Source: Micropterus salmoides
Lineage: Eukaryota > Chordata > Actinopteri > Centrarchiformes > Centrarchidae
Reading direction: 5' to 3'
DNA length: 64,000 nt
NCBI RefSeq assembly: GCF_014851395.1
Contig: NW_024040485.1
Location: 11,055,399-11,119,398 of the forward strand
A program made the translations under genes and the position numbers. Positions 20,901 to 28,616 of the stretch are shown here, one piece after another; within the stretch, counting starts at the first letter, position 1; every line of letters starts with the position of its first letter. The notes beneath the pieces were generated by a model. The model was not told where the DNA came from. It searched no databases and saw only the letters and a program-made list of their open reading frames with translations.

Positions 20901-21681
20901 TACTGCAACTACTCCCGTGATTGATTCATCTGCCAATTATTTTCACAATTAATCCATTTATCATCTAGAAATTGTCCAAAAAAAGGGTGAGGGTGATGTG
21001 CAGTTTCCCCAAGACCCACAGTGATTGCTTGTTTTGTCCAAACAGTCCAAAATGAAAAGATATTTCAGTGACTATAATATATGACAAGGAAAAGCAGCAA
21101 ATCACCACATTTGAGAAGCTGTAACCAGAAAATTTTTCACATTTTTGCTTTAAAAAATGAATGAAATGATGAATTTTTTTTTTTTAATTCTTGCAGATTA
21201 ATTGTCTTATTGTGGACTGAGCAATTATTCGAATACTCATTGCAGGTCAATATTAGTCTTAAGTTTAAATACTCAGGCAGTGCTCACGTATTTTTAATTT
21301 CCATAAAGACGTAAAGGCAGTTGTTTCCCCACCTGATTCCTGTTCTGTTATTTCAGCTGGAGCAGAAGCAGGTGGTCCCTCCTTTCAAACCCAACATCTC
21401 AGGGGAGTTCGGACTGGACAACTTTGACGCCCAGTTCACCAACGAGCCCATCCAGCTCACGCCTGATGATGAGTGAGTCCCTATTTTATTATCTCTTTTT
21501 CATCTTTATGATAATCAATATAACAAGTACTTTTCTAATAAATTGGTGCCACTTAATAATAATAATAAAACCTTTTCTTTTTGTTCATTGTAGTGATGTG
21601 GTCAAGAAGATCGACCAGTCTGAGTTTGAAGGGTTTGAGTACATCAACCCACTCCTGATGTCGGCAGAGGAGTGTGTGTGA
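5643..21681 (+). CDS. prkci: protein kinase C iota (atypical PKC), 5'-partial, 16 exons
   Basis: This is a serine/threonine kinase of the apical PAR-3/PAR-6/aPKC polarity complex. Joining exons 5643-5732, 7943-7993, 9689-9774, 10183-10320, 10446-10497, 12031-12086, 12976-13152, 14833-14930, 15633-15719, 15850-15985, 16135-16222, 17776-17901, 18349-18428, 18562-18651, 21357-21472 and 21594-21681 gives one open frame of 518 complete codons plus stop. In that partial numbering, the end of PB1 comes first, then the pseudosubstrate (48-59, Ala54 in place of Ser) and a C1 finger with all eight ligands (H66 to C115, HX12CX2CX13CX2CX4HX2CX7C). The kinase has GRGSYAKV (183-190), K205, RDLKLDN (D300), the aPKC-type DYG (318-320), FCGT (T338), turn motif T486 and a phosphomimetic Glu505 in FEGFEY. 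The C-terminus EECV is a PDZ-type ligand. [17 protein letters not shown] and YELNKDSEL fit iota rather than zeta. About 75-80 N-terminal residues, including the start, are upstream of the window. Confidence 0.97.
7697..7720 (+). repeat. CA microsatellite
   Basis: A short CA repeat in the prkci intron, about 220 bp before the next exon. Confidence 0.9.
7943..7993 (+). CDS. prkci: prkci coding exon (PB1-C1 linker)
   Basis: A 51-bp exon encoding [16 protein letters not shown], nearly the human iota linker. It has a good CCCAG acceptor and a GTGAGT donor. Split codons on both sides (Val, Lys) join correctly with the neighbouring exons. Confidence 0.94.
8119..9075 (+). mobile_element. nonautonomous hAT-type element, copy B
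   Basis: The element at 8127-9067 starts TAGGGATGCAGCGATTAC and ends GTAATCATTGCATCCCTA (with one mismatch). A perfect 8-bp duplication CTCATAAG flanks it (8119-8126, 9068-9075). It is 941 bp long and carries a SINE-like insertion. It is related to copy A at 3166-4190 but inverted. Confidence 0.93.
8434..8550 (+). mobile_element. tRNA-derived SINE inside hAT copy B
   Basis: GATGGCGCAACGGATAAGAC and GGGTTCGATCCC are Pol III A-box and B-box sequences. The common fish-SINE segment CCCTGAGCAAGACACTTAAC follows. Copy A lacks this piece, so it was inserted into copy B. The 3' limit is uncertain. Confidence 0.75.
9689..9774 (+). CDS. prkci: prkci coding exon (pseudosubstrate, start of C1)
   Basis: Encodes the basic pseudosubstrate [12 protein letters not shown], with Ala where a substrate has Ser, which holds the kinase inactive. 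The start of the C1 finger with its first His ligand follows. LYYAGGH replaces the human LYCANGH, but no zinc ligand is affected. The acceptor is CACAG and the donor GTGAGA. Confidence 0.96.
10139..10169 (+). repeat. TG microsatellite next to prkci C1-exon acceptor
   Basis: About 15 TG units, leaving only about 13 bases before the exon at 10183. It replaces most of the normal pyrimidine tract. Confidence 0.95.
10183..10320 (+). CDS. prkci: prkci coding exon (C1 zinc finger)
   Basis: A 138-bp exon, phase 0 at both ends, encoding 46 residues with seven of the eight C1 ligands (C79 to C115). Its acceptor lies only about 13 bases after a (TG)15 microsatellite. The donor is GTGAGG. Skipping it would keep the frame but destroy the C1 domain. 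Confidence 0.96.
10446..10497 (+). CDS. prkci: prkci coding exon (hinge, short)
   Basis: A 52-bp exon encoding [17 protein letters not shown], part of the poorly conserved linker between C1 and kinase. The acceptor is CTAG and the donor GTAACA. The assignment rests on frame continuity and splice sites more than on sequence similarity. Confidence 0.85.
10498..12030 (+). other. prkci intron, no gene
   Basis: AT-rich intron with a SINE head at 11011-11095 and a long CT-rich tract (about 11920-12030) leading to the acceptor. No other exon is evident. Confidence 0.7.
11011..11095 (+). mobile_element. SINE head fragment (tRNA-like)
   Basis: CCTCGTGGTTAAGACGCATA and CCCGGTTCAATTCTAG resemble Pol III A and B boxes at tRNA-like spacing. 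The tail is not recognisable. Confidence 0.6.
12031..12086 (+). CDS. prkci: prkci coding exon (hinge)
   Basis: A 56-bp exon encoding [18 protein letters not shown], comparable to the human HESLDQVGEEKEA region. It follows a long pyrimidine tract and a CAG acceptor. The donor is GTGAGA. Confidence 0.9.
12976..13152 (+). CDS. prkci: prkci coding exon (kinase ATP-binding lobe)
   Basis: Encodes [20 protein letters not shown], the glycine-rich loop, then the ATP-anchoring lysine in [10 protein letters not shown]-rich tract precedes the CAG acceptor and the donor is GTAAAC. The exon has 59 codons and is phase 0 at both ends. Confidence 0.97.
13239..13463 (+). mobile_element. tRNA-derived SINE, degraded
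   Basis: GGCTGTGGCTCTAGAGGTAG (A box), GGTGTGATCCC (B box) and a tail CTTTGAGTGGTCAGAAGACT followed by AGAAAGGCAC. The same family as the copy at 57459, with an internal part lost or changed. Confidence 0.75.
13831..14060 (+). mobile_element. old hAT-type repeat fragment
   Basis: Shares the segment TTTTGTCCAA...AAAGATATT...AGCAGCAAATC...GAGGCTGGAACCAGAGA with copies at 19981-20186 and 20900-21246. The ends are eroded. Confidence 0.5.
14833..14930 (+). CDS. prkci: prkci coding exon (kinase alphaC region)
   Basis: Encodes [20 protein letters not shown] and on to SCFQTES. It contains the alphaC glutamate that pairs with the ATP lysine. The acceptor is CCAG and the donor GTGAGA. A split Arg codon continues into the next exon. 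Confidence 0.97.
15118..15175 (+). mobile_element. hAT terminal fragment
   Basis: TAGGGATGCACCGAATGTTC is a typical hAT end with a small internal palindrome (CCGAATGTTCGG). No matching opposite end lies within the intron, so the element is truncated. Confidence 0.5.
15633..15719 (+). CDS. prkci: prkci coding exon (kinase hinge)
   Basis: Encodes [20 protein letters not shown] and on to PEEHA, the kinase hinge and alphaD region. The acceptor is TACAG and the donor GTAGAG. Split Arg codons flank it on both sides. Confidence 0.97.
15850..15985 (+). CDS. prkci: prkci coding exon (catalytic loop)
   Basis: Encodes the catalytic loop YRDLKLDN and the metal-binding DYG motif, which is Tyr rather than Phe as in other atypical PKCs. 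It is separated from the previous exon by only 130 bp. The acceptor is TTCAG and the donor GTGTGG. Confidence 0.97.
16135..16222 (+). CDS. prkci: prkci coding exon (activation loop)
   Basis: Encodes [20 protein letters not shown] and the APE motif. The Thr in FCGT is the PDK1 phosphorylation site of the family. The acceptor is TGCAG and the donor GTGAGA. Confidence 0.97.
16223..17775 (+). other. prkci intron, no gene
   Basis: AT-rich intron with short reading frames only. I see no repeat with clear ends and no exon. Confidence 0.6.
17776..17901 (+). CDS. prkci: prkci coding exon (alphaF/alphaG, iota-specific loop)
   Basis: Encodes [20 protein letters not shown] and [20 protein letters not shown]. 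The GSSDNPDQ loop is the iota form. The donor GTTACA is weak and runs straight into a CA microsatellite. The exon is 126 bp, so skipping it would keep the frame. Confidence 0.97.
17905..17940 (+). repeat. CA microsatellite starting at prkci donor
   Basis: About 18 CA units beginning four bases into the intron, directly after GTTA of the donor at 17902. Confidence 0.95.
18349..18428 (+). CDS. prkci: prkci coding exon (kinase C-lobe)
   Basis: Encodes [20 protein letters not shown] and KGFLNK. The acceptor is TGCAG and the donor GTAAGG, both strong. Confidence 0.97.
18562..18651 (+). CDS. prkci: prkci coding exon (end of kinase C-lobe)
   Basis: Encodes [20 protein letters not shown] and [10 protein letters not shown]. 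The acceptor is CACAG and the donor GTGAGT. A 2.7-kb intron with two old hAT-type repeats follows. Confidence 0.97.
19981..20186 (+). mobile_element. old hAT-type MITE copy
   Basis: Starts GGGTTGCAACAAACAATTAT, the recognisable end of a very common fish repeat, and continues to TTTGAGAAGCTGGAACCAGC. It lies in the intron before the exon at 21357. Confidence 0.6.
20289..20311 (+). repeat. poly(A) tract
   Basis: A run of 20 or so A bases; too little else is recognisable to call a retroposon. Confidence 0.8.
20900..21246 (+). mobile_element. old hAT-type MITE copy
   Basis: TACTGCAACTACTCC at one end and ACTCATTGCAGG at the other. The interior has TTTTGTCCAAACAGTCC, AGCAGCAAATCACCACATTT and GAGAAGCTGTAACCAGAA, matching the family at 13831 and 19981. 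Confidence 0.6.
21357..21472 (+). CDS. prkci: prkci coding exon (AGC C-tail, turn motif)
   Basis: Encodes [20 protein letters not shown] and then [18 protein letters not shown], the AGC-kinase tail with the turn-motif Thr in LTPDD. The acceptor is TTCAG and the donor GTGAGT. Confidence 0.97.
21594..21681 (+). CDS. prkci: prkci last coding exon (hydrophobic motif, stop)
   Basis: Encodes the hydrophobic motif FEGFEY, with Glu at the phosphosite, then [12 protein letters not shown] and TGA at 21679-21681. The terminal EECV matches the PDZ-binding end of PKC iota. Confidence 0.97.
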
Positions 21682-21712
21682 GGGACACGACGTCTGTGCT
21701 CTCACACACCAC

Positions 21713-21738
21713 CCACACACACACACACACACACACAC
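21713..21738 (+). repeat. CA microsatellite in prkci 3' UTR
   Basis: A CA repeat about 30 bases after the stop codon. Confidence 0.9.
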
Positions 21739-22097
21739 TCATGCACGCGTTATGTGGCGTGTCAGTGTCTTCAGGCTGCATGGTTACGAGACAACCTGAC
21801 GACATCAACCTTCTGTTCGAGGGCTGCACATGCACAGTAGAACGCTTATTTGCCAAAACCAGTCTCACACTCAGCCATTTATAACCACTTGCCCTTAAGC
21901 CTACCTTCTTTCTTAATTATTTTTATATCATGTAAATCTGCACTGATATCAGTTTTCTCATCGGGGCGTCTTTATCGGTAGCCAGCGAGGCTACAAAGTT
22001 CTTCCAAGGTTGCTGTATACAGGGGTCGGCAGGGGGGTCACGGCCCCTGACAGATGAACTGAACATCCCCTCCTTCCAGCTGGTGGGTTGTTTTTAA

Positions 22098-22100
<3 letters not shown>

Positions 22101-22130
<30 letters not shown>
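22101..22130 (+). repeat. AT microsatellite in prkci 3' UTR
   Basis: Fifteen perfect AT units; as RNA this can fold on itself. Confidence 0.95.
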
Positions 22131-22133
<3 letters not shown>

Positions 22134-23420
22134 TCTACTGTTGAGGATACATGTTAGACAAGGCCTTTTTAGCTTAAAGCCACAGTCGGACATTAACTGA
22201 CAACTTAATCATTATAAAAAGTCATTTCGAATTTGGCTTTGTGGAAACACCCCTTCTGTAGAGGAGAACGAGAATCATAACACTAGCCTTTTAAAGAAAA
22301 GATTAAAAAAAAGAAAAAAATCTATATACTTTTCTCACTTTTTAATTTAACATGTCAGTCATTATATATGTTGGTCTGAGTGATAAATGTCCTGCCTGAA
22401 TAACAGAACCAAAAAAGGGTTCAGGCTTTGTGGCTTAGATAAATGCACAACATCTGGAAAACACAAGGTGTCTGCTTCAAGTAGTTTCTCCCAGACGAAG
22501 GAACGTACACAGTCGCATCCAACCAACACTAATAATGAGTTAAAACTCTCAAACTGTGAATGAAAGAGCTTGCTATGCAGGGAAATGGGCTGGAAGAGGA
22601 GCACATAATACCTGAATGCTGGAGCACAGATGAACGTTTTGCTGTGCAGACCATGAAATATACATTCACACAGGACCAAAACAAATGTCTTTCTGAAATG
22701 TCTTGCTGGTACGTATTAGAAGGTACAGGATACATAAGGAAGATGCACTGTCCTAAGTCATAGAATTTATATATTCAGAATTTTTTTTGCTTATTTTTAA
22801 TACTACGCCTTTCTGAAACATATGGTCTGTTATCTTTTTTGTTGTTTTTTGTACTTTCTCCATTCCATGTATGTCTTTCGTTATAAATCAAAACTAAGTA
22901 ATTGTTGAAAGGAGAGCTTGGTTAGAAGTCCAAAGCTGTGACACAGTGCAGTTTTAAAATGTGGCTTTAAAACTGTAAACTCTGCCGTGCTCCATTTTTA
23001 CCATGTCGATATCACAGGTCATTTTCTGAATTAGGTATTTTGTAAAGGTGCTTTAAAGCATATGAAAGCTCTGGAGAGCCGCTCTCTTCCCCCTGACTGT
23101 AACGACACTAAGTGATGGTGCATGAACCTCCAGATTCTCGTCCAATTAAAGCTTCTCTCTACTTGGAAAATGTTTTGGGCTCACGAAGTGCCCGGAGGAA
23201 CACATTCATCTGTTACACATGTTACTTTTTGCTTTATTGTTACTTTTTTGTGAATCAGATTTTATTTTGAATTTTTTTATCACTACATCAATTCCAAAAT
23301 GTTACTGGGTAAACCCAATGGAAACACTATTTGTTGTACTTGTGCTTTGGGGGTGTTTACCACCCAGAGGTCTCTGCTGACATTTATTATTAGTGTGCAA
23401 AGAAAAAACACAGATGGTAA

Positions 23421-23426
23421 AATAAA
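23421..23426 (+). terminator. prkci: prkci poly(A) signal
   Basis: A canonical AATAAA followed about 30 bases later by a GT-rich stretch (about 23453-23481), the usual layout of a cleavage site. It would give a 3' UTR of about 1.76 kb. Confidence 0.65.
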
Positions 23427-24184
23427 CCTTTTATTTCTCTCCTTGTGGTAATATGTGCGTGTGTCAGTGTGAGTCTGTCATTCATATAAAGCAACCCTCC
23501 CATTTTTCACACGTCACTTTACTCATGAGGAGAATATTAGACAGAAAATCTGCGGTATTAATGTGGGAAAGATTTGATATTGCTATTCAGTTGCATTATG
23601 GGAAATGTAGGATCCAGTGTTTTTGGAGCTTGACCCATATTAGCAACTAACAGAAGATAGCGGACTTCCTGCTGCTCCAATTTGGACCCTATTTTAATCT
23701 GTGTCTCGTTAGTGCTACAACATTATAACATGAAGTGCTAAAGTGCTAGATTGCCTGTTTAAATAAAAAAAATGGTTTTCATATCCTGCAGGTGTAGAAT
23801 TTACTCACGTTACATATATTCAGTTTCTGATTTTCCTCTCAATATAAAGAACAAATACTTTTTATAGTGAGTAAATGGTTATTTTCCATTGATTGTAGGC
23901 AGACACTGAGAACGAAAACTGTTTTTGGAAAGTACATGAAGGAAATCAAACCTGATACCTTTGAGTGGAAACTTCCTGGTAGAGCTCCTGTTTAGTGATT
24001 TCCTGTTTGCCAAAGAAAGGGGTGCTATGTTTTGTCATGTTAATTTATGTATTAAAAATCTCATCTTTCTAAGTGTGCTAACAAAACAACAAAACCTTGC
24101 AATGTGCGGTGACACTAGTGAACTGGGAACAATGGAGTTGCTTTACAGACTCATTCAGAGTCTCATTAAAAAAGTCTGAGCGTC

Positions 24185-24480
24185 TACAGCCATGCTAGCA
24201 GCTCTGAAGACGTACAGTGGTCTATTGAGCTAGAGCTAATGGTAGCATGCTGACAGTGCTAACTTGCTAATGTTAAGCAGGTAATTTTCAGTGAGAAGTC
24301 AGAGCATTGCCAAAATCATTAGGACTCTGGGCACCATGAATCGCTGTATAAAATGTCATGACAATGCGTCAACACACTCAGTAGGCTTCATCCTGTGGGC
24401 AACATGAATCTGCACAGGTTTCATCCTGTAGCTGTTGAGATATTTTAGCAATCCTACTGAAGAGTGGATTTTTTTTGGCT
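24185..24480 (+). repeat. percomorph-type interspersed repeat
   Basis: GCTAGCAGCTCTGAAG, TAGCATGCTGACAGTGCTAA and TGTAGCTGTTGAGATATTTT belong to a repeat I recognise as common in percomorph fish. Its other half occurs at 63645-63775. The superfamily is not known to me. Confidence 0.55.
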
Positions 24481-26375
24481 TAAAAGTGGTGCACTGCTGA
24501 GATCATGCAAACACATGCCTGCCTGAACAAACTCATACCATCAGGCTTGTGATCACTTTACTGCCGAGACCAGACCTGAGCTCTCAGACCACATGGGCGT
24601 CTGGAGAAGGAAGGGCATTATGCTTGAGTCGTTAAGCTTCAGCTTTTCAACTCCAGCTGCTTGTGTCTCCGCTGGTCACGTGACTCCTGGCTGGTTTGTA
24701 GAAGGCCCTTGGAGTCCCCAGAGGTTAAAAGGTCATTGACACCATTGCTCTGGCCTCACACAGTGCTGAGCGTTGAGAGGTAAAAAAAAAAAAGATGACT
24801 TGTCAAAAATAATAAAATGGATTGATTTGTGTGCTGCAATAACTCGCACATTGGCGGATAGAAACCCATCATGTCAGGCTTATTTCACATCCTGCACCGC
24901 TAAACAATTGTATATTGTCTCTTTGGAGCCAGATTTTGTGGAAAATGACTCCCCTTGTACAACTACAGGACATGCTCAGGATGAGGATGAATGTCTTTGC
25001 GTAATTCTGTATTCCCATGATGGTGTGTTTGACATTGTTCCTGTGCCCTCACCTGTGAGGCCGGGGGTACGCCTCCCCAGGCACTGTGGCACCATGTCAC
25101 CTTGTGGAAGACAGGGAAGACTAACCTTGTATAATTGATGATGTAAAACGGAGGGAAAACATCCTGTTTTAATTGCTATTATCTTGTTGGGTGCTTTATT
25201 CGGTCCCTGAAGGGATTAATTAAACGGCATAAGAATCATACTTGGTGCTAAATGCAATCCCTTAGTAAAACACGCACTGCAATTTAAGGTGCGTAGTGCT
25301 GACACCGCATGCTCTCACACTACATTTACAGGTGCTCTTGACAATACTAGAGATAATGAGTTGATTTCCATCATCTATAATGTCTGTACCTCCCTCCTTG
25401 TCAGGTAGCCTCAAGTTGGTGTGTGCTACTTCAGATGCCTACATAGCCTACTGGATATAAATGAATGGGGCTTACAAGTAGAAAAAAGGAGTAACAACTG
25501 CTGTAATAAACCACATTGATTATAACAGGAGAGAAACAATTGCTCGAGCGTGTGACATAAACCAGCGGGATTTATAGGCGAAAGACCTCACTTCAGGAGC
25601 TAGAAACGAGAATAAAAAGCTACATGCGCCATTAATTCTACACAAAATAAAAAACTTCAAGAGGGAGGACCTTGAATTAGTGATGCAATCATAGTTATAA
25701 AGATGGTTACGTTATGTTGAATGTCAAGGTTTTGGAAATCCCCTTTAATGTATGTATCTGACACATTTCTGTTTTTTCAGTTTGGTTTCAACTGCTGTTG
25801 TTTTTTAGTTTCTGACACAGTTTGCCCTTTTGGCATGTGCTGTGTGTTTTTGCAAGACTACTGGTATTAAGGAAGAAGAATTAATTTATTAATCCAATAA
25901 ATTAAATGTTTTCACTCCATTGTTATTTGTTACGCACACACATAGACCCGAAATACACCCCTGAATATACAATCAGTTCCAACTGTTTTGGAGATGTGAC
26001 TCAACTTTTAGTCCTTTTGGAGGCTGCAGCTTGTGGTGCTGTTGAATTGTAGTGTGTTATACAGAGAGCTGTTTCTATCATTGTGTCCAGCACATGTATA
26101 TAAATAAGGGTAGAGCATGTGATAGAAGCACCTGTCAGTATGACGTAATGCCATTCAACAGCACCACAAACTACATCCTACAAAATGATCATGCGGTTAG
26201 CATCAGCTCCACCTCAACCAACCAGAAGAATAAAATACTGCTTAAACAATAATGAGTAATAATAATCTAATGCTTTACTAACAAAAGTACATATTGTATA
26301 ATGAATATCATTAGATGTACAATATACACTCACAGGGGCCATTTGCATGCATTGAGTTTTACTACTTTTGATATT

Positions 26376-26507
26376 TTAAGAAATATTTTCTTGATAATAC
26401 TTTGACTTTAGCAGCATCTTTACCTGTAATGGAGTATTTTTACACTGCGGTTTCAATACTTTTGCTTAAGTAAATGATCTGAATGCTTCCACCACCACTG
26501 CTGTGAT
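26376..26507 (+). mobile_element. MITE end (CCACCACTG type)
   Basis: Ends with AAGTAAATGATCTGAATGCT and TCCACCACCACTG, the standard terminus of an abundant fish element. A second fragment with ATTCCACCACTGAGG ends near 28134. Confidence 0.5.
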
Positions 26508-27452
26508 TGCATCAGAAATTACATCCATTATTTTGTCTACCACCCGTTTACGCACATTTGAATTACAAGGGCCAAATGATGATAACCCCTTTAATCAGAG
26601 AGCGTGTCTCGGCTAACGGAGGGAGTTATCAACGTAATAGTATAACACACTGTCTGTGAATCCTAGCTCCTCCGCCGCTGTCCACATGCGACCTCATCCT
26701 TCAACTTGTTCGCTTTACTCCTAATGAACAATCAGTGCTGGTCGCAATATTGCAGATATGAGATTAATTTACTCCCCGCAGTACACAGAGTGATGTTATT
26801 ACAGGAAAATCAATGTCTCTTGTTGTTCTCTGGGGCTGGACAGGGTGTACGCACATCTGCTCTCATAATACAAATGCTGACCTTGCTGTCAGAGACTGAG
26901 CCAGAGAGAGAGAGAGGGAGGGGCTGCGGCGAAACGGCGGACGGCGTTGTTTATCGGAGGTTTATCAAGCCTCTTTGCTCTCACGGACGTGTGACATCAG
27001 AATGTGGGTCAGTCAGCCAGCCAGGGTTTACACCAGCTGAGAGAAAAAACCCAGCGCATGTAGACACAGCACGATAACCTTTATAGATAAAGATTTCAGC
27101 GAAGAACGGGTGTTATAGATAAGAGTATGTTCAGACTCAAGAGTAAAAGGTTGCTTAGGGAATTCAACCCCTCCTTCAAGTGAAAATATTTGATCTATAA
27201 TTCATAAAATCTCATTCCTGACCTCCTCATGCTCAGTTTTTATTAACTTCCATCATCACTAAAGGCACAATAGACTGCCTGAATGACCTCTTGACCTTTT
27301 CACAGAGGACAGGTCCATAATAAGAGGGGGAGGGGAGGTGCAGGAGAGGACTATTTTGCCCACTGAGTTTGTCCTCTCTCATCCTCTCATTTGTTTCATA
27401 AATGTAATGGAAAGCCAAAGAGAGAGATGAAGCTACCGTCATGTCATGAAGT

Positions 27453-28045
27453 TTGAAGGTACAACGTGTGAGATTTGGCCAGAATTTTAGTTTAAAACAT
27501 TACTAAATAAATGTGAAGAAGTAACAGTTCTGACGTCATGTCGAAAACGTCTATTTCTCTGTCCCTCTCACGGCTGCTCCCTGAAATTTCAAATATCAAA
27601 ATCTGCCCATCCATTATAATTATTAGAAAGATTATAATTGCTGTTTGTTATCATGTTTTTTTTGTTGTTTTCATGTTTGAACTGATGTACTTATTCCACA
27701 CATTTGTCACCTTTGTCAGAGAGGAGCAGACACACACAGGCAGGAGAGGAGCCCCTCTCCACAGATCCTCACGCAAGGCAACAGCCATTAACTTCATTGT
27801 TGCAGAAGAAGCAACGCCCCCTAATCCAGGAACACATAAAAAAAACTTCATTTATGAGATCATTATAAGGATTAGCTCTACATGTGATTAGAAAAGAGCA
27901 GAGGAGCAGAATCGTTTCTTGACCGGCACAAAGAAATGTGCTTCTGGTGTGGACAGCCAGCCTGGTGAAGGGGGTGGGAAGAGGTTAAATACTGCCCCCT
28001 ATTTGTTTAGTGCATGTAGCCAGAAATTACACATTGCACCTTTAA
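27453..28045 (+). mobile_element. piggyBac-like MITE with degenerate TTAA ends
   Basis: AGGTACAACGTGTGAGATTT at the left matches the reverse complement of AATTACACATTGCACCTT at the right. The flanks are TTGA (27453-27456) and TTAA (28042-28045), consistent with a TTAA target with one change. Confidence 0.65.
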
Positions 28046-28400
28046 AGTTGCACAGAATGGAAATACTCAAGTGAAGTAGAAGTATCTCAAAATTGTATAT
28101 TAAATCTTATGTACTTGACATTCCACCACTGAGGCCATGTCAATAAAACTGACCTACAACATGAATCAAGCATGGAACATGAATTTCAAATAAATGTCCT
28201 CATTAAACTAAACTGAAATAAAAACACACGTGCTGTAAAGGGCTACAATAGAGAGGACATAATGCTGGCCCCTTTTAGGGACCTCTAAAAGTGCCCGGAC
28301 CCCAGCTTTGGCAACCACTAACTGCCTGCTGTTGACATCTATCTGCAACTCTCTGCTCGCAGCTTACTGCTGGAGGAAACAAATCTCTCGAAAGATGTGC

Positions 28401-28473
28401 GAGACAGACCGACAGACAGACAGACAGACAGGCAGACAGACAGACAGACAGGCAGACAGGCAGACAGACAGAC
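28401..28473 (+). repeat. AGAC (SMAD half-site) tandem array upstream of skil
   Basis: A 73-bp tract with 14 AGAC tetramers, interrupted by AGGC variants at 28430, 28450 and 28458. AGAC/GTCT is the core DNA element bound by the SMAD3 and SMAD4 MH1 domains. The tract lies roughly 100-200 bp before the presumed skil first exon. It may be only a microsatellite; regulatory function is inference. Confidence 0.9.
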
Positions 28474-28479
28474 CACCCC

Positions 28480-28616
28480 CGCATAGTTTCCGTCAGCCGG
28501 GTGACGTTACGGGGCTGTAGTGGAACCTCGAGCTACATCTTGTTGACGGTCCGCCAGGCTTTTCCAGTGCTGAGGAGACCACAGGAGAGTGAGGACGACC
28601 GACACGCAGCGTTCAG
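28480..28616 (+). promoter_or_regulatory. skil: putative skil promoter and noncoding first exon
   Basis: CpG density rises sharply here after an AT-rich spacer. A CRE-like TGACGTTA sits at 28502-28509. CAG followed by GCAAGT at 28617 would be a good GC-type splice donor, ending a noncoding exon that joins the acceptor at 30933-30934. No TATA box is evident and the start site cannot be fixed. A GTACAG donor at 29502 in the same CpG-rich block could serve an alternative first exon. Confidence 0.4.

Larger units (their letters stand above)
21682..23445 (+). other. prkci: prkci 3' UTR
   Basis: The untranslated tail runs from the stop to the most convincing poly(A) signal. It holds a CA repeat (21713-21738) and a perfect 30-bp AT repeat (22101-22130). 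An ATTAAA at 23145-23150 could be an earlier alternative end. No reading frame of note is present. Confidence 0.7.
23446..28400. other. prkci-skil intergenic spacer
   Basis: No credible gene. The longest frames (24773-25138 and 26706-27077, about 120 codons) show no domain and look like chance. The spacer holds interspersed repeats at 24185, 26376 and 27453. Sequence becomes CpG-rich towards 28480. Confidence 0.65.

Noticed and set aside
5643..21681. Identification as prkcz
   Set aside because: The loop [22 protein letters not shown] and ending MSAEECV fit iota; zeta has ITDNPDMNTEDY and ends STEESV. The skil neighbour also points to PRKCI.
24773..25138. 121-codon frame in the intergenic spacer
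   Set aside because: The frame starts in a lysine-rich poly(A) stretch, has no recognisable domain, no splice or promoter context, and is the length expected by chance in this much sequence.
28401..28473. CRISPR-like or coding tandem repeat
   Set aside because: The unit is only four bases and there are no spacers; this is a eukaryotic microsatellite.
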